Source: Ananas comosus
Taxonomy: Eukaryota; Streptophyta; Magnoliopsida; Poales; Bromeliaceae
Direction of reading: 5' to 3'
Assembly: GCF_001540865.1 (NCBI RefSeq)
Contig: NC_033640.1
Span: 4,895,681-4,959,680, forward strand
Length of the DNA: 64,000 nt
The notes under the pieces were generated by a model. It had not been told where the DNA came from. It was given only the letters and a program-made list of their open reading frames with translations, and did no database searches. Numbering within the stretch: the first letter of the stretch is position 1; the number at the start of each line of letters is the position of its first letter. A program made the translations under genes and the position numbers. Of this stretch, positions 1 to 9,430 are shown piece after piece.

Positions 1-502
1 ACCTCTTTTGTAGCTTTGGGCCTTGTGGTGCATTCACTGAAGTCAGTAATTGCCCACTGGGAACTATTTTTGATAGTTCTCACGCCCCTGTTTCTATGTT
101 TCCTTTTCAGAGCCTTCGGCACCGGCGGAGGCACGGGATCGCGGCAAGGGGATCGCGTAGCTAGCTAGCGAGGAGCTTACTTGCCTAGGTGGTTTACTCT
201 TTCTTTTGTAGTTGAGAGAGTGAGAGTTTTTGTACCCTGTATAGAGACCACCTATGTATCTACTCATAGTACTTGTCTTTGGGATTTCCTATTGTATTTA
301 CTTTATGTTTGATTTAGTGGACTTACAGTTTGAACTTTATCCCTTGTTGTTAGCAATTAGACATTTTCTATGCTCTGATACTCCTAGATGTCTTTTATTA
401 TTGCTCTTATCATCGTTGTTTTTAGACGCCTTATATGTTGTAGACATATGGCGGGTCTGGGCACGCGCCGGGCGGGCTTTCGTTGGGTCCCGGGGCGTGA
501 CA
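1..502 (+). mobile_element. 3' part of an LTR (Ty3-Gypsy-like, plus orientation)
   Basis: The segment ends in GGGGCGTGACA, the mirror of the TGTCACGCCC ends seen in five minus-oriented LTRs of this window. Its body shares a block (cccactgggaactatt, then tagttctcacgccc) with 15888-15920 and more loosely with 8300-8320 and 62900-62945. No primer-binding site follows the end, so this is a solo LTR or truncated copy; its left part lies outside the window. Confidence 0.75.
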
Positions 503-1745
503 TTGATCGTGAAGGTGAGCACGGTACTCTACAGGATTCCAGGAGTGCGGTGCTTATGCTAGGATGCTTGCCGAAGTCGCTGGTGGCCAGAAAATAAAGA
601 TTGGCCAAGATTGACCCAAGGGACCTAGCTCGGGCAGAACTAGGGCTCCTTGTAATTGACGGCTGGCGGTATGGCAGTAGGGTGCTACGACGATGGGGCG
701 GCGGCATTAGGGTCAAAATCCCAATCGCAGCTAGGGTAGAGTACAGGCGCCACTCGACGGCTCGGGGGTGGCTCGGGCAGCGCCGGTGGGCCCCTTGGGA
801 TCGACGATATCGCTCTACGGCGACGCAGCGCAACAGCGGCAATCGGGTGGTTCCCCACGGCCGTATGAGGTCTGTGGCCATCTCTTTGGCCACGGTGGCT
901 CCCCAGGGCACAGTGGCGTCGAGGAAGCCTCATGGACAGCCGTCTGGGGTCCGGTAGTGATGCCAGCGGCGGTCCTGGTCGGCGGCAATTGGGCATAAGA
1001 TGGTTCGGGTCACCCTCCCACCCCATAAGGCTATTGAGGGGATAGAGAGAGAAGAATAGGATCTCTTCTTCTTCTTCAGCGGCTGGTAGCAGTGAGGACG
1101 CCGACAGGGATCTCTCAGGTAGGCCAAGGAGGAGGAGGTGAGGGATTAGGGCTAGGGTTTAAGGTTTAATTAACCCTTATCACCTTAAAACCTATATATA
1201 TTCTCTTAATCCTAGAGAATAATTGCCCAAAAACCCACGAAACCTCAAAATTTACAATCCAATCCCCTTCCATAATTTTCTCTCGCAGAAAGACCCCTAC
1301 TCGTGCATTTTCACGCAAAACGGAGTGCCAGGTGATTTTAAAAGGCTAGAACATTATGTATAAATTAACCTATCTACGATAATGACAGTTTTCTCAAAAA
1401 CCATCCGTTGAACACAAACCCGTCAGTGTCATTGACTCCGGCACAGTCGAACCATCGAAAACGAACTATTGGATCGCCCGAAACAGAGTCCGATACATGT
1501 CCCAAGCCCAGCTCTCTCCTCGGTCACAACCGAAAACGTGGGTTACTATTCACTTTAAGTGAAAAGTACTAATCGCGTAAAATCTCTATTTTAAATCATT
1601 TTTTACTGAAATTTGACGGACAGTTTTAAAATTAAAATACACATGATAACATTTAAAAATATGATAAGTTTATATAGAAAAAAATCTCAATCCTCACAAA
1701 GGCTCTCTCTCATCCGTACATCATCTAGGCTCATTCAACAATTTG
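503..1745 (-). mobile_element. Truncated LTR fragment (minus orientation)
   Basis: Positions 1260-1720 match 26690-27310, the start of the 4.2-kb minus-strand LTR, in the same order: a CGCAAAACGGAGT-like block, a GTCAGTG block, then ttactattcactttaagtgaa and a cgcgtaaaatctc block. The GC-rich part at 600-1130 corresponds to the GC-rich part of the larger LTR. The open frames here are by-products of base composition. The abutting plus-strand LTR end at 502 suggests that LTR was inserted into this one. Confidence 0.65.
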
Positions 1746-1968
1746 CATACATAAAGCTATATATAAGGCTCTACCCAAGATGTACCCAAATTCTAGGATA
1801 ATTACAATTCCTACTCCAAATAGTATTTAAATTTATATTTAGTTTATCTCTAAAAAAGTTAAATATTAATTAGAGTATAAATTTAACTATATTAGGATAA
1901 ATATTTATATTTATTGTATAATTCCTAAACATCACTTTCCTTTCCATATATAAATTTAGATGAAGAGA

Positions 1969-2145
1969 CAAACAGAGAAAAAATTTTTTTGAGAGATAGG
2001 TAGCACGTTACCCGCTTCATTTATTTTATTTAGAAATAAACTTAGCTGAAAATGAGAATCAACTGGGATTGGAACTTGGGTCTCGGCTATGAACCACCAA
2101 CCCCTTTGCCACTTGCTCTATGGACAACCGGTCCAAACAGAGAAA
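1969..2145 (-). mobile_element. Au-type SINE with 12-bp target-site duplication
   Basis: Read on the minus strand, the element starts near 2133 and has a tRNA-like box A (gtggcaaaggggttgg), then a box B-like segment (ccaagttccaatccc, one base off the usual GTTCGAATCC), and ends in ...gtgctacctatctctc plus an A/T tail. This is the organisation and 3' sequence of plant Au SINEs. The 12-mer caaacagagaaa occurs exactly at 1969-1980 and 2134-2145, flanking the element as a perfect target duplication. RNA polymerase III would initiate at the internal boxes. The box B change may weaken it. Confidence 0.85.
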
Positions 2146-2795
2146 TTTTAATTATGCATGTGACAGATGAGTATGCTCCCTGAGTTGTTTATATTGTATT
2201 TCAAAAATTATTTGAATGTCTCCTTTTGTACTCTGGCATTTTTTTTTTAAATAAGCATTTTTCTTAGGACTATCTTTCAAGCTAAAACCTTGAGATGTAA
2301 CAAAACAATAGTACGTGAAAAAAAAAATGTAGAAAAACAGAGCACATTAGTAAGAATCTAATGTGTCAAAATTTTAAATAGAAATTGTAAAGTAATTCAT
2401 ATCATACACTTTTTAGGTAAGTATATATTCCTCGAAAAAAAAAAAAAAAGACATAAAGACATAGGAAGATTATGTGGAGCCTGTTGAAATTCGAGTTTCT
2501 ACGCGATTGTGATACTATTACGTCAAAATTCTATGCTCTTATTACCAAAATTGAAGCCAATTTATACCGATGAAGAAGTTCTGTTCCTGGTTTTCTTCTT
2601 TATGTCGCAAACATTCTTTGCCATCTATCGGCGACGCTAGTTTTGTTTAATTTGTTGCATTGTGAGAAGTATCGAGAATTTTTCTATGCAGGGACCTCTC
2701 TTTGCATAGAATCAATCTATTTCTTGGAGCAGTCGACTCTGATTTGATATACGCATACCGTTTCTTGCATTAGTATGGGCTGATTTTGGCACTTC
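2146..2795. other. AT-rich intergenic DNA
   Basis: No coding signature, terminal repeats or RNA gene was recognised. There are A-rich tracts near 2318 and 2436. From about 2460 the composition becomes less AT-biased and could be 5' untranslated sequence of the small ORF that follows. Confidence 0.4.
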
Positions 2796-2918
2796 ATGGA
2801 AAGAAATCTGGACGAACCGCCCGCGAAACGAATCAAACCATCTGCTCCAGAATTGGAGAAATTCTCCGATAGTTCATCTCCTCCGCATCATTCCAATCCT
2901 TCGGACAAGCCNTACTAA
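2796..2918 (+). pseudogene. Small ORF, possible first exon or gene fragment of unknown function
   Basis: ATG at 2796 opens a 40-codon frame ending at TAA 2916-2918, with an ambiguous base at 2912 in the third position of a proline codon. The peptide is hydrophilic, rich in Pro, Ser and Lys, and has a basic PAKRIK stretch resembling a nuclear localisation signal (residues 9-14). Upstream DNA is less AT-rich than its surroundings. It could be the first exon of a broken gene or a captured fragment. I do not recognise the family. A chance ORF is possible, but its composition differs from the AT-rich flanks. Confidence 0.3.
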
Positions 2919-3719
2919 AGTAAGAAAGTGCGAAATCACAGCGATGGTATTTGAAGTTTACCCTAAATAATAAAAGAAAGAAAAAAACTACTATATATAA
3001 AGGTGAATATGCTCGTCAGCACGTTTTCATCAGGAGTCAAAGTTGACTTATTTTGATGTTCTTAGGTCATTTAGTTGGTAAACGAATTTGTATGAACACT
3101 CCAAAAAGCAGCCCTTCAGTTTGTCACGTAAGATTCTGAAAATTTAAAACAACTTAATTAGGAGTGTTTATTTGGGTTAACACTACAAAATTTAGATCTT
3201 TTGCGACCCACAATATTTGTTGGTATAGAACAGAAATTCATTGCTACTGCTTTTTAGAATACGAGAGATAATTATTTTCAGAATATTAAGCTTATCGGTT
3301 ATAGGTGAATCTCATTAGCTTAGCCAAAGATTGATCAATAAACTAATATTTCTGCTCTCTATGAATTTACTTTATCTTCGAATTAAAATTATTTCAAATC
3401 AAACACCATGTTAGGTCACTGAAATAAAAAAGAGTGCGGCGTTATAATAGTAGTCAAAACTGTTGTTGTTTTATTAGACATTTGTTGTTGGACAATTAAA
3501 ATTCGAATGATGAATCATAATTCTGCAGCATTTCTTCAAACTTTTAGTTGAGTTTCAATCTTGTTCTCAAACATTTTGAGTTTGATGCTTGAGATTATAA
3601 CTCTTGAAAATACTTCACTTCAATTTAATTTTATCCTTCTTAATCATAAAGGAAAATTTGTCAGAGTTGAGCTAGAGTGCTTGTGGAAGTACAGAGATCC
3701 CGCCACATGTATAGAATTC
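2919..3719. other. AT-rich intergenic DNA
   Basis: No gene, terminal repeat or RNA feature was recognised. Short open frames here (for example 3561-3743) have AT-driven composition and no recognisable motif. Confidence 0.4.
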
Positions 3720-4146
3720 TGTTATATATGTCTCGAATTCTAGTACCGTAAGGTCTTCTAACCCTATTCTGTTTTGATTATTCCATTAAGTTAAGTTTAG
3801 ATTATGTCTAATCTTATTAAGATATTTCCTAATCTTATGGGTTTGTATTCCTAGTTGTATTAGAATTTAGCCAATATTATAAATATACCTATTATTTCAT
3901 TGATGTGGTGCGGAAGATGAGAGAGAAAATATGAGTGTATTTTTGGGATTAGGGTTTTGCTAGAGAGGCATATTTTGTGTACCACTTTGATTATAATGAA
4001 GATTTCCACTCCGTCTTCGACCGTGAATGTAGGCCGGTGGCTGAACCACGTAAATATTGTGTGATTTCTTTTTCTTCTCTCTTTCTCGGATCTCTTTTGG
4101 TATTTTTGCATCCGACAACTAGGTCTTTTTGGTTTTAATTCTAACA
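3720..4146 (+). mobile_element. Putative 5' LTR of a Copia element
   Basis: The right boundary is well supported: ...TTCTAACA ends at 4146, three bases before a tRNA-Met primer-binding site. The left boundary is inferred from the first TG that gives matching 5-bp ends (TGTTA...TAACA), giving a 427-bp LTR. A TATA box lies inside. No matching 3' LTR survives because the element is truncated at about 9430. Confidence 0.55.
3878..3885 (+). promoter_or_regulatory. TATA box of the Copia LTR
   Basis: TATAAATA follows a CCAAT motif at 3871-3875, the expected arrangement for the LTR promoter. Transcription would start about 30 bases downstream and run into gag. Confidence 0.5.
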
Positions 4147-4149
4147 AAC

Positions 4150-4161
4150 TGGTATCAGAGC
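4150..4161 (+). other. Primer-binding site (initiator tRNA-Met)
   Basis: TGGTATCAGAGC is the standard plant retrotransposon primer-binding site complementary to the 3' end of initiator tRNA-Met. It lies three bases after the LTR end and 25 bases before the gag start codon. Confidence 0.9.
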
Positions 4162-4186
4162 CTTTCTATTCCCTTTGAGGATTAAG

Positions 4187-5040
4187 ATGATGACGAAGTT
4201 CGAGATTCAGAAATTTGACAGGACAAACAGTTTCGCATTATGGCAAGTCAAGATGCGTGCTATATTGACGCAGCAAGGATTGCAGAAGGCACTGTTGGAA
4301 AAGGAAAAGATACCGATTCGTTAACGGCGGAGCAGAAAGAGGAGATTGGTGACAAAGCTCTTACGGCAATACAATTCTGTTTATCCGATGAGGTATTGTG
4401 CGAGGTCTTGAATGAAAAGACCGGTGCAGGGCTTTGGCTTAAATTGGAGTCTCTTTACATGACGAAATCTCTCCCCAACAAGCTATATTTAAAGCAACGT
4501 CTCTTCATGTTGCGCAAAGCGGAAGGTACCTCTATTAAGTCGCATTTAGATAAATTTAATTCTATTATTATGGATCTCCGCTCGATAGATATTAAAATTA
4601 AGGAAAAAGATGAAGCCGTTTTATTATTATGTTCTCTACCGCCCTCTTACAAGAAGTTTCATTAGACCTTTTTGTTTGGACGAGATACTCTATGTCTCGA
4701 TAATGTTAAATCCTCTTTACTTTCAAAAGAGAGAATTGACATGCAGATAAGCAACGAGACAGGTGGAGCTTCAGGACAAGATTTGGTCGCTAGAGAGGAA
4801 TCTCGAGAGAAGGGTTCCAGTAATAGAGGTACATCTAGATCAAAGTCAAAGTACAGGAATCTAATTTGTGGTTATTGAAAGAAGAAGGGTCATATAAAAG
4901 CTGAATGTTTCAACTTGAAAAATAAAGAGCAGCGGAAGAATAACGGTGATAAAAACCTAGGTCAGAAAAACACCAATACTGAAGCAGAAGCAAGTGTTGC
5001 AGCAGGAGAATCAGATAAAAATGATGTCGTCTTCACAGTT
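4187..5040 (+). pseudogene. gag: Copia gag (nucleocapsid), disrupted
   Basis: Gag would form the virus-like particle and bind the element RNA. The reading frame starts at ATG 4187 (MMTKFEIQKFDR, then ALWQVKMR), shifts to a second frame around 4240-4320, and continues through a typical UBN2-type gag segment (LWLKLESLYM, KLYLKQRLFMLR). A stop interrupts it at 4663-4665. A CCHC zinc knuckle follows near 4860-4915, but the codon at its second cysteine reads TGA (context CGY-stop-KKKGHIKAEC). With at least one frameshift and two stops this copy cannot make intact Gag. The order and motifs match the Tork/Tnt1 lineage. Confidence 0.85.
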
Positions 5041-5343
5041 ACAGATAAGACACACAGATAGGATGAGCGGCTTATGGACTCTGCGTGCTCCTTCCATATC
5101 TGCACGCATAGAGAATGGTTCTCGACTTACAAGCTTATTGAAGGTGGAGATGTATTGATGGGAAATCACTCTAACTGTACAGTTATTGGAATTGGCACTG
5201 TTCGAGTACGGATGTTCGACGGAGTAGTGAGGACTATATCTGAGGTTCGGCATGTTCCGAATATGAGAAAAAATTTGATCCATTGGGTATACTTGATGCT
5301 AAAGGCTTTAAGTATTCTTCAGCTGATGGATTAATGAAGGTCG
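5041..5343 (+). pseudogene. Copia aspartic protease, degenerate
   Basis: This domain would cleave the Gag-Pol polyprotein. After a stop at 5059-5061, the frame LMDSACSFHIC carries the Asp-Ser-Ala triad in the position where Copia proteases have D-S/T-G/A. It is followed by MGNHS and a VRHVPNMRKNLI segment, typical of the protease to GAG-pre-integrase linker. Another frame break follows near 5280-5340. Lineage placement is the same as for the neighbouring domains. Confidence 0.75.
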
Positions 5344-6321
5344 CTAAAGAAAATCTTGTAGTGATGAAGGCCAAGTTGTCCACATGTTATATATTCTACA
5401 AGGTTCCACAGTGACAGGTTCAACAGTGGTGACTTCTTCCTCTATGTCAGATTCTGATAGCACCAAATTATAGCATATGTGACTGGGACATATGAGTGAA
5501 TATGGTATGATGAAGTTGGGTGAGAGAGGTCTGCTTGGTAGCGAGAGTTTAGAAAAATTGGACTTCTGCGAGCATTGTGTTCTTGGCAAACAAAAGAGAG
5601 TCAGCTTTAAGGCTGCAGTTCACCGGACAAAAGGTACTCTGGACTATATTCATTCTGATCTTTGGGGACCCTCTCGTACTCCTACTCATGGTGGTTCTAG
5701 ATATATATTGACTTTTATTGATGACTATTCTCGTAAAGTGTGGGTGTTCTTTCTAAAAAGTAAGGATAAGGTGTTCAATTATTTCAAGCAGTGGAAGGTC
5801 ACGATTGAGAAGCAAACTAAAAGAAGATCCAAAGATTAAGGACCGACAACGGTTTGGAATTCTATTTATCAGAGTTTGAAGAATTCTGTAAGAAAAAAAG
5901 GATCGTTAGACATAAGACCGTCAGGCATACTCCACAGCAAAATGGGGTGGCCGAACAGATGAATAGAACTCTTTTTGAGAGAGCCCGTTGTATGCTCTGT
6001 AATGCTGGCTTAGCTAAGAGTTTCTGGGTAGAGACGATCTCTATGGCATGTTATTTGGTGAATCAATTTCCACATTCAGCACTTGATTGCAAAACTCCGA
6101 AGGAGGTATGGTCTGGTAGCCCTTCTGATTATTCTAATTTGCGAATATTTGGTTGTTCTGCTTATATTCATATAAATGAAGGTAAGTTAGAGCCTAGGGC
6201 TAAAAAGTGTATTTTTATTGGTTATGCATCGGGGGTTAAGGGATATAGATTGTGGTGTCCTGAATCGTCTAAATTAATTATTAGTAGGGATGTCATATTT
6301 GATGAGTCTGTTATGTTATAA
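5344..6321 (+). pseudogene. Copia integrase, disrupted
   Basis: Integrase would insert the element cDNA into the chromosome. The frames at 5492-5839 and 5854-6321 cover a zinc-binding region (C-x2-C in FCEHCVLGKQKRVSF), the rve core (HSDLWGPS with the first Asp; FIDDYSRKVWVFFLKSKD), RTDNG with the second Asp, and TPQQNGVAEQMNRTL with the catalytic Glu replaced or shifted in the usual NGVAE context. The tail has GCSAYIH, FIGYASGVKGYRLW and SRDVIFDES, diagnostic of Copia. A TAA at about 5837 separates the two frames, and TAA at 6319 ends the second. The element then runs into the nested LTR at 6389. Confidence 0.9.
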
Positions 6322-6388
6322 CCTAACCGTAATTCTTCTTATTAGACCCCGAGTACTAGCAAGCAGGTGGAGGCAGAGACCGGTAGTA

Positions 6389-8736
6389 TGAGGATTCGGC
6401 TCCTCGGCACTTTGTACCACCTTTGGTCAAAATGAGCACAGCGTGGCGAGAGAGATGATTGGACATAGTCCGTACGCTGTTCCGGTAATGTCGGAAAGGT
6501 TAAAGTTGAGTTTTGAAGGAGATTAACTGGTTTTAGCATTGTTCGGCGTGAAATTAGGCTCAAACACTGCTAAAACTGCAGTCTGGGCACTGCGTACTGG
6601 TACTGGGCCGTGGTACAGGTACTTGGCAGTGAAGTAGAGAAAGTCTGCTCTCGGATTTGGGAGAGCAGGGCGGTGTACCGGTACTGGAGGTCAAATACCG
6701 GTACCTGATAAATAACCCGAGAGGAGGTTGCTCTCGGGTTTGGTTGCTGCAAAGCGGGGTATCGGTACTGGAGGCGGAGTACCGGTACTAGGGCACTCGC
6801 GTACCGATACTTGGGCCCATGTACCGGTACTCGGCGGCCTGCGCAGATTGGGTGCTTTCGGGTTTGGCTGTCCATCCGGGGGTACCGATACTCAAGCCCG
6901 AGTACCGATACCCAATGTTAAAACTGCAGAACGGACACTGTTGCTATTTTAGATTGTTGGAGGGTCTAAAAGTAATTGTGGCAGCCTATAAATAACTCCA
7001 ACCTCCTCCATCTCTGCATACATGCAGAAAACACCCTCCCTCACTCTTTCTACTCCATTTCTCTCCCTCATTCTCTCTAAAGATCTCTCCAATAAGGCTT
7101 TTGGAGAAGATTTGAAGGTGGATTTAGAGTTTTGAATGAACAAGAGCTCTCCTACAAGGTGGAGCTTGGAGTGCTAGTAGGCTAAGGTGAGGCTTCTTGC
7201 AAGATCTTTGTTAGGGTTTGATTTTATGCCCTAGAACACTTGGTTTTGAGTCTCTTGCAAGAATGGGAACCTAGATAATCATAGGAATCTCATGATGAAC
7301 ACATGGTGTTCATGGCATAAGACCCTAGGGTTGAAATTAGGGTTTTTGTGGAATTTGGGTTTATAGCTAAATTGACCCTTTGTAAATCTAATTGAAGGTA
7401 AAACCGACGTGGTGAGCAACTCGGATCGGAGTTCCTACGGGTTTACGGCGAACCGTTGAAGAAAAACACCATTTTCCATTCGTTTCCCTTGGGTCGAGCT
7501 AAGGCGGTGTCGTAAAATCACGAAGCTTGGAATCTCGCCTCTTAGCATCAAGCCAAGGTAGGGGGTGCTATCCGAAACAATCGAATTTTCTTTTATGTCT
7601 ATGTTGCTATTATTTAGCATATGTGTATACATGTTGACATCATGGATTATAGGATATGTGGTTAAATGTATTTCAATTCCTTGCATTCTTCCTTGGTAAA
7701 AATAGAAATCAGGAGTTGGACACATGATTAGTGGATGCATGAGGATTAGGTCTTGACATGGAATCCTATAGTGCCGAGAACAATTGTGAACTTGAACAAT
7801 GTAGTGACATAAAAAGGTGGCATTTGGAATTAGTGTATAGATGACACTATGACATGGATATTGGGGTTGGTAGATCCCCTAGTGTGTTGTTATCCCTAGT
7901 TGGTAGGGTATCCTCGAGCTTAGAGGATTGGATCGTACTCACTTAGTCTGTTTTAGCTTGGCGGTGTTCGCTCCACCCAAGCAGTGGGCTCCGGAGTCAT
8001 CACACCTTGGGTTAACGTACTTACCCAGCAAACGGTCCCGAGTGAGTGTAGCACAGAGTCTCCTCACTTATGGAATTTAGTTGTGAGTTGGGCTTAACCT
8101 TAGGGTTAGCCAGTGTGATTGGGTTACAAGCAAATGAATGGCATGCATCATGAGCATAGTGGTTACCTTATTCATACCAAGTTGTTGAGGCATAGTAGCA
8201 CGTTAGCATTTCATATTTCTTTGTTTATCTCTCTACTTATGCCTACTTAGACCTGGTGGAAAAATCGGCGGGGTCGGTGGCCGAACCTACTGGGAACTTT
8301 TGTTAGTTCTCATCCCATGTTGTTGCAGGGCCTAGCACGAGCGACGCGGTCGAGGATCGTGGCAAGGGCATAGCGCCCTAGGTAGTGGACTTTTCTTGCA
8401 TTAGTTTACATTGTATGTACCATGTGAGGGTTATGTTGTATTTTGGAGAGAACATGTAGTGAGGATATGATGTATTAACTAAAGATTTGCATTTCGGTGA
8501 ATTGTAAAAAGATGATTAAACAAGTGGATGAATGTAATAGTTTAGCTAAATTTCTCTCTTGCTCTTGTGGTTTTCTCTCGCGCTTATCATGTGTATTGAT
8601 TATGTTTTACCTGGGCAAACTAAATATATATGACATTGTTGAGCCTTGGGCAGATAGGGGAAACCTTGTTCGTTCGGCGGACCACCCACGAGCCTGAACC
8701 GACCAAATTGGCGGTTGCTGGGTGTGGTGCGTGACA
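6389..8736 (+). mobile_element. Solo LTR (Ty3-Gypsy-like) nested in the Copia element
   Basis: The Copia linker is interrupted between a ...QVEAETGS context at 6380 and a SIIQTQDSSQ context at 8747, so 2.35 kb was inserted. The insert begins TGAGGATTCGG and ends GGTGCGTGACA, the LTR end type used by the other plus-strand LTRs. The 7-mer gtagtat occurs at both borders, consistent with a target duplication, although the exact 5-bp register is uncertain. Inside are paired GTACCGGTAC-type palindromes (6590-6910), a TATA box, a CTCCGGAGT core near 7990 and a final block shared with 15888-15920. Confidence 0.8.
6987..6994 (+). promoter_or_regulatory. TATA box in the nested LTR
   Basis: TATAAATA precedes a pyrimidine-rich leader (ccctccctcactctttctactcc), the usual layout of the transcription start in plant Gypsy LTRs. 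It lies after the palindrome-rich part, which would be U3. Confidence 0.6.
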
Positions 8737-9430
8737 AGTAGTATAATTCAGACTCAGGATTCTTCTCAGTCAAAACAAGTTCAGTCGGCAGACACCTCAA
8801 TAACTGAAACCCCACAAGTTGAGAGGCAGAGCATTGCTAAAGGCTGAGCGAGGGGACCAGTCAAACCACCGTAGAGATAAGGTTATGAAAATATGGTTGC
8901 TTACGCTCTTTCAGTGGCACAAGATACAAAAGAAGAAGGTGAACCTTTCACATGTAATCAAGCTATTTCTGGTGCCAGTTCTGCAGAGTGGTTCGTGGCG
9001 ATGAATGAGGAGATGGACTCTCTCCGTAAGAAACGCACATGGGAGTTGGGCAAAAAAACTGTTGGCTGCAAGTGGGTCTTCAAGAAAAAGAACGGAATCC
9101 TCGGCGTGGAAGATACAAGGTATAAAGCTCGTTTAGTTGTTAAGGGCTACAATTAGGTAGAAGGTGTTGACTTTAATGACATTTTCTCACCCGTCGTGAA
9201 GCATACTTCTATTCGTGTTCTTTTATCGTTAGTAGCCATGAATGACCTGTATCTTGAGTCACTTGATGTTAAGACAGCTTTTCTGCATGGAGAACTTAAG
9301 GAGCAAATTTATATAAAACTGTCGGGGGGATTCATTGTTGAAGAAAAGGAGGACCATGTTTGCCTGTTAAAGAAATCGCTTTATGGCTTAAAGCAGTCTC
9401 CTCGACAATGGTATAAGCGGTTCGATGTGC
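8737..9430 (+). pseudogene. Copia reverse transcriptase, truncated
   Basis: This is the continuation of the Copia polyprotein after the nested LTR. The RVT_2 domain begins with WFVAMNEEMDSL, followed by GCKWVFKKKNG, RYKARLVVKGYN, a TAG at 9154-9156, then FSPVVKHTSIRVLLSLVA, LESLDVKTAFLHGEL (first catalytic Asp of the fingers/palm) and LLKKSLYGLKQSPRQWYKRF. Homology ends around 9430, before the YVDD catalytic box, so the palm active site, RNase H and 3' LTR are missing. Sequence from 9431 belongs to another LTR-like segment. Confidence 0.9.

Noticed and set aside
600..1127. Overlapping GC-rich open frames near the left end
   Set aside because: The region is the GC-rich part of an LTR fragment related to 25740-26600, so the frames are compositional.
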